NCBI GenBank assembly: GCA_039105265.1
Contig: JAPFFF010000044.1
Coordinates: 1-64,000 of the forward strand
DNA from: Tritrichomonas musculus
Taxonomy: Eukaryota > Parabasalia > Tritrichomonadida > Tritrichomonadidae
Reading direction: 5' to 3'
DNA length: 64,000 bases
Of the stretch, positions 60,318 to 64,000 are shown piece after piece. The notes under the pieces were generated by a model. The model saw only the letters and a list, made by a program, of their open reading frames with translations, searched no databases and was not told the origin of the DNA. Numbering within the stretch: position 1 is the stretch's first letter; every line of letters begins with the position of its first letter. Made by a program: the position numbers and the translations under genes.

Positions 60318-62046
60318 GATGAACAAGTAGATGAACTTTCGTCTGTAATAAAAATAAATTTAAAAATAACTAATTCAATTATTGAATCAGATTATTTGAA
60401 AGTTATTCTTAACTTTTGAATACATTTTTTCTGAACAATTCAATTTATTAGAATTTTGTAATAATCGGACTATCATTTTTTTTTTAAATGGTTAATTAAT
60501 TGAAAAATTAATTGAATTAAACGAGAATTTCATGTTTTAATCAAATTCATACTCCATACTTTCCTTTCTTTTATTTTTCTTTTGAATATCATTTTTTTTT
60601 TTTTTTTCGGTTTATTCAAATAAGAACAATGAAAAATTATTATCAAAAACTATCATTTTTTTGATATTATAAATCAAAATATTTCGGTTAATTATAGTTG
60701 CTATTAAATAATTTTTGAAAAATTAAACTAAATTATAAATTTAATACTCAATAAAGGCCAGTAAATATTTTTATCTTTTTTTATCATAAATATTTCATAT
60801 TATATTGATGATTAAAATTTGAAAAATGCAGAAAGAAAATACCTATTATAAATATAGAACGTTTTGAAAGAAAAAGGAAGATATAAAACTATTTTCTAGC
60901 TAATTAAAAAAAAAAATTAATGATAGTTTCAAATGAAAACCCTATTTAAAATGCTTGAAAAAACAAACCTGATCATTTCATAATTATTAACCAAATGGCC
61001 CATTCCAAAATTTATGAAGTATTTGATAGTTTTGAGTAGATCATTTATTGAACAAATACTAATTGAAAAAGTTCATAACCACCTCTTTGATTTCAAAAGC
61101 CAGACCTCTTTTTTTAAAATTTTAGGTCAAAGATAGGTCAAATCAATGTCAAAAAAAAAATCTGAGTTTTGAATTTCAGTTTATTTGCTTTTTTTCTAGG
61201 CTTTTGTATCCAGTGAACTGAGTGTCCATTTTCGACTTTTTGTATAAAGCTGTCACTTTTTGTGGACAAATTCTCTCAAAAAATAACGAACAAAAATGAG
61301 TATCCATTGGATACTTTTTGAATACAAACTCGTTTGGACACAAAAGCTTAGCTTTTTTTTTTTTAGCAAAACTTCTCAAAAAGTGAAAATAAAACTTAAT
61401 TTTCTTTTTTTATAAATGTTTTTGAATGTTTTTATTATTATTTTGTTATAAATGAATTCGTAATTATCATAAATATAAATATTATTTAATATATTATTAA
61501 AATTGCTTGAATATATCAATACAAAAAAGATATATGAATACTTTAACCATAATATTTGTTTCTCTGAGCTTCCTAATATTATTATACACTTTATAAAGGC
61601 ATACGTTTCATATTTTGACATGAGAGAGCCTTCAGTTTTTATTTGATATTTTGAGATAATTAATTTCACTATATTTACATAAATATCATGGGATAAATGT
61701 AAAAAATAAGATTTATATCAATATTCAATCTTAGTTTTTGTTTATATATCAAAAATCTTTTTATAGAAATTGATGGAAAAAGTTTATTTTATAAAACTTT
61801 TCTTTTAAATTTAACCTTCAACAATAACAAAAATGAATTCTTAAAATAAAAGGAGAAATATAGATTTTTTATTGGGAAATTTAGAAAAAGTCTAAATGTT
61901 TATATCTTGTATTCAAAAAGTGATTTTTTCAACTTTCTTTCTGAATTAATTCTAAATTGAAAAGAAATAATAAAATTTTTGTAAAATTGAAATAAAAATT
62001 TTTTTTCAAGTAAATTGAGAGAAAAATAATGGGCTGCAATTTGAAA
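60318..62046. other. long AT-rich intergenic region
   Basis: About 1.7 kb without a supported gene. AT-driven small open frames are present but show no conserved character. The word CTCAAAAAGTGAA and relatives appear near 61,375 and 61,919. Confidence 0.6.
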
Positions 62047-62052
62047 TCATTT
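62047..62052 (+). promoter_or_regulatory. initiator (Inr) of the BTB-F5/8C gene
   Basis: AAATCATTTCTA fits TCA(Y)T(W). The A at 62,049 lies 11 nt before the ATG at 62,060 and downstream of a competing ATG in another frame at 62,029, which supports the 62,060 start. Confidence 0.65.
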
Positions 62053-62059
62053 CTAATCA

Positions 62060-63412
62060 ATGAGCAAGATAAACAAAATCCAGTTAAAAACTTCATGCAT
62101 TTTGACGGTCCCACTTCAAAATTATCAAAAGGACTTTTCTTTTATTGTCAATGGAGAAGAATTTCAAACGAGTGTTCTTATCTCAGAACTTTTATCACCA
62201 AAAATCAGTGAAATTCACAAGATTGATCCCACGATTGACACATACGTTATAAACACAGACGAGAAAGGAGATTTTTCACATATTTTAAATCTTATTAATT
62301 TCAAAGAAACACTAATTCCAGCGAATGAGTTTCCATTTCTCACTGAAGTCATTGAAATTCTTGGTAATGAATCCATTGACATCGGTATCGGGGAAGGAAG
62401 CGATGGCATGAGTGTTGATAACATCATCGCACGCTTTAAATATCACTTACGGCACCGGAAAATCTATTCCACGAGTCTTGATAGAGAACTTGAATTCATC
62501 TGTAGCCACTTCAGCGACCTCATGAGCACACGATTTGAAGAACTGAAGGACCTTGGAGCCGAGCCCCTCTCTATGATTCTGAACGACGATCATCTTGAAT
62601 TGAAAGACGAAGACGAACTTCTGAAATTTATAAACGATCTTTACAAAGAAGACGAAAATTTTGGAATTTTGTATGGCAGCGTTTACTTCGTCAACGTCAG
62701 TGGGAACTCGATGCGAAGGTTCATTGAAATTTACGATGCGAGTGGAATTGACGGATGCACGTGGACTCGCCTGTCGGCGAGACTTTCATCCGAAATAAAA
62801 GAAGGAAACGAGAACGACGAAAGTGGAAGCGGAAGTGAGAGAGAAAGAATGAATAAACGATACAAAAAGAAAAACGAATGCAGAAAGAGAGGACTGAAAA
62901 TTGATAAGAAAGACAACGAAGACTTCTCAGGGATCGTCAGATACCTGCGCGACCAGTCATCAAACAAAATTGAGAATGAAATCACCTTCACTTCATCACC
63001 GGTAGTTAGAGGCGACTGCTATCAGCCAGTGAACGTTGCTTTATTTGATGACCGAAGCAAAATTTTTGAATCAGAAGACAGACCTGACAGCTGGATCTGC
63101 CTGGACTTCAAGTCGCATCGAGTGATTCCAACGGCCTACACAGTCAGGTCGTCAACCTGGGGAGGCAAAGCCTGGTGTCATCCGCGCAGCTGGGTTGTTG
63201 AAGGCTCTACAGACAACATTTCTTGGGTGACACTTGACACACAGAGGGAGTGCTCGCATCTGAATGGATCAGGCCTTGTTCACACATTCAAAGTTGATAA
63301 CGAGACATCGAAGGAATTCAAGTACATCAGAATGAAGTCCACAGGAAAGGACTGGTACAACTATAATTATCTTATCATTGACTCTTTTGAAATCTATGGA
63401 ACACTTATCTAG
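62060..63412 (+). CDS. BTB/BACK-like protein with C-terminal F5/8 type C (discoidin) domain
   Basis: The protein has 450 residues. Residues 25-110 (DFSFIVNGEEFQTSVLISEL, with SPKISEIHKIDPTIDTYVI following) fit a divergent BTB fold. Residues 110-255 are helical, BACK-like, with a YGSVYFVN region. A basic, S/E-rich linker follows (about 240-290). The C-terminal 150 residues are an F5/8 type C domain with the hallmark SSTWGGKAWCHPRSWVVEGS, NISWVTLDTQ and a closing FEIYGTLI strand. This combination is widespread in trichomonads and similar to BTBD9-type proteins. It is probably an intracellular adaptor; discoidin domains can bind lipids or glycans. The coding region is richer in G+C than the flanks, and it appears intact. 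Confidence 0.8.
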   Translation: MSKINKIQLKTSCILTVPLQNYQKDFSFIVNGEEFQTSVLISELLSPKISEIHKIDPTIDTYVINTDEKGDFSHILNLINFKETLIPANEFPFLTEVIEILGNESIDIGIGEGSDGMSVDNIIARFKYHLRHRKIYSTSLDRELEFICSHFSDLMSTRFEELKDLGAEPLSMILNDDHLELKDEDELLKFINDLYKEDENFGILYGSVYFVNVSGNSMRRFIEIYDASGIDGCTWTRLSARLSSEIKEGNENDESGSGSERERMNKRYKKKNECRKRGLKIDKKDNEDFSGIVRYLRDQSSNKIENEITFTSSPVVRGDCYQPVNVALFDDRSKIFESEDRPDSWICLDFKSHRVIPTAYTVRSSTWGGKAWCHPRSWVVEGSTDNISWVTLDTQRECSHLNGSGLVHTFKVDNETSKEFKYIRMKSTGKDWYNYNYLIIDSFEIYGTLI

Positions 63413-63797
63413 ATAAAAAATATTTTATTTTGATTATCTACACTTTTTTTTATAAAATTTTAAAATAATCACTTTTTTTTTAAAAATAAAGACAAAAATA
63501 ATAATATTATCAGAAAAACAAAATGGTTCATTTTAATTTTGATTACTCAACCAGATATTGGATGTTATTTCTCTTCAGTAAATTTAGAGAAGTTGAAGGA
63601 ATTACGATACAATAAATTATTGAATTTTTCAGAAAGATATTCAAAAGAAAAAATGCTCAGAATTTTGTACTTTGCTGATTTTAAAAGAAGATATAAAGAT
63701 TTATATAATTTTTTGGTTTAAAAACAGAAAATTTTTTTATTAAATTTCAACTTTTTGAATATATAGTTTAACCTCTTTTTTTTTTTTTTTTTTTGAT
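63413..63797. other. short intergenic region
   Basis: No supported gene. An open frame of about 60 codons near 63,539 starts from TTG and lacks other support. A T run of about 18 bases lies just before the next gene. Confidence 0.6.
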
Positions 63798-64000
63798 ATG
63801 TTTTTCTTTCTATTCCTTGCTTTCTTTTCAAAATCGGATTTCGAAATTGATGGATTTACATATCATATCCTCAGTGATGAAGACAAATCAGTACAAATAA
63901 TTAATTGCTCACTTACAACTGAAACGTTAATTTTTCCATCCAGTGTTACAAACGAAGGAACGAGCTACAAAGTCATATCAATTTCATCGGATACATTTTC
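63798..64000 (+). CDS. BspA-like LRR protein, N-terminal end (continues beyond the window)
   Basis: The open frame starts MFFFLFLAFFSKSDFEIDGF, a hydrophobic signal-peptide-like start, followed by FTYHILSDEDKSVQIINCSL and LIFPSSVTNEGTSYKVISIS. This is the usual opening of secreted or surface BspA-type leucine-rich repeat proteins in trichomonads. The frame is open to the window end (at least 67 codons). Such proteins often carry a C-terminal membrane anchor, which cannot be checked here. Confidence 0.75.
   Translation, partial: MFFFLFLAFFSKSDFEIDGFTYHILSDEDKSVQIINCSLTTETLIFPSSVTNEGTSYKVISISSDTF

Noticed and set aside
63539-63721. 60-codon ORF before the BspA-like gene
   Set aside because: It begins with TTG, lacks an ATG near the start and shows no recognisable features.

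Overview
The window looks like nuclear DNA of a parabasalid flagellate, most likely Tritrichomonas (T. foetus-like) rather than Trichomonas. This is an inference from gene content. The supporting features are a Maverick/Polinton element, a MULE remnant, a decayed mariner, BspA-type leucine-rich repeat proteins, an ankyrin/DUF3447-like protein, two kinase-Sel1 proteins, a BTB plus F5/8C protein and very AT-rich intergenic DNA. No introns are evident. Several genes carry a TCATTT initiator about 11-27 nt before the ATG, as in trichomonads.

Region 1 (1 to about 16,912) is the right part of a Maverick. It contains a retroviral-type integrase that is cut by the window edge, three unassigned probable virion genes, a fibre-like protein, an HNH endonuclease and a protein-primed DNA polymerase B with a second HNH domain inside it. 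Several small ORFs follow, including a 43-residue membrane miniprotein, then the A32/FtsK-type packaging ATPase. The element ends in two dense 19-bp-class minisatellites. Integrase, polymerase and ATPase are the core machinery of a virus-like self-synthesising transposon. I recognised no major capsid protein or protease.

Region 2 (about 16.9-41.3 kb) is host-like. It holds a MULE transposase remnant and a broken ankyrin plus BspA-LRR gene. Next come two very large coiled-coil genes side by side, a double calponin-homology rod protein and a 22-repeat protein. After these are a small C2-like candidate, a tRNA-Gln(TTG), a kinase with 19 Sel1 repeats, a charged protein, and a kinase with Sel1 repeats and C-terminal UBR-box-like zinc fingers.

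Region 3 (about 41.3-45.3 kb) is a repeat graveyard. A MITE-like repeat and a mariner pseudogene abut a truncated bacterial-type GNAT acetyltransferase in opposite orientation, with a short inverted copy of GNAT sequence at the junction.

Region 4 (about 45,352-57,501) appears to be one unusual element of about 12.1 kb. It has about 49-bp terminal inverted repeats flanking a huge imperfect palindrome (arms of 5.1 and 3.2 kb, spacer 1.45 kb). Both arms are dominated by GAT/GAA/GAC triplet arrays derived from an acidic Asp/Glu protein.

Region 5 (57.5-64.0 kb) holds a 5'-truncated PP1-like phosphatase pseudogene, a His-rich protein lacking an obvious ATG, a BTB/BACK-like plus F5/8 type C protein, and the start of a secreted BspA-like LRR gene that runs off the window.
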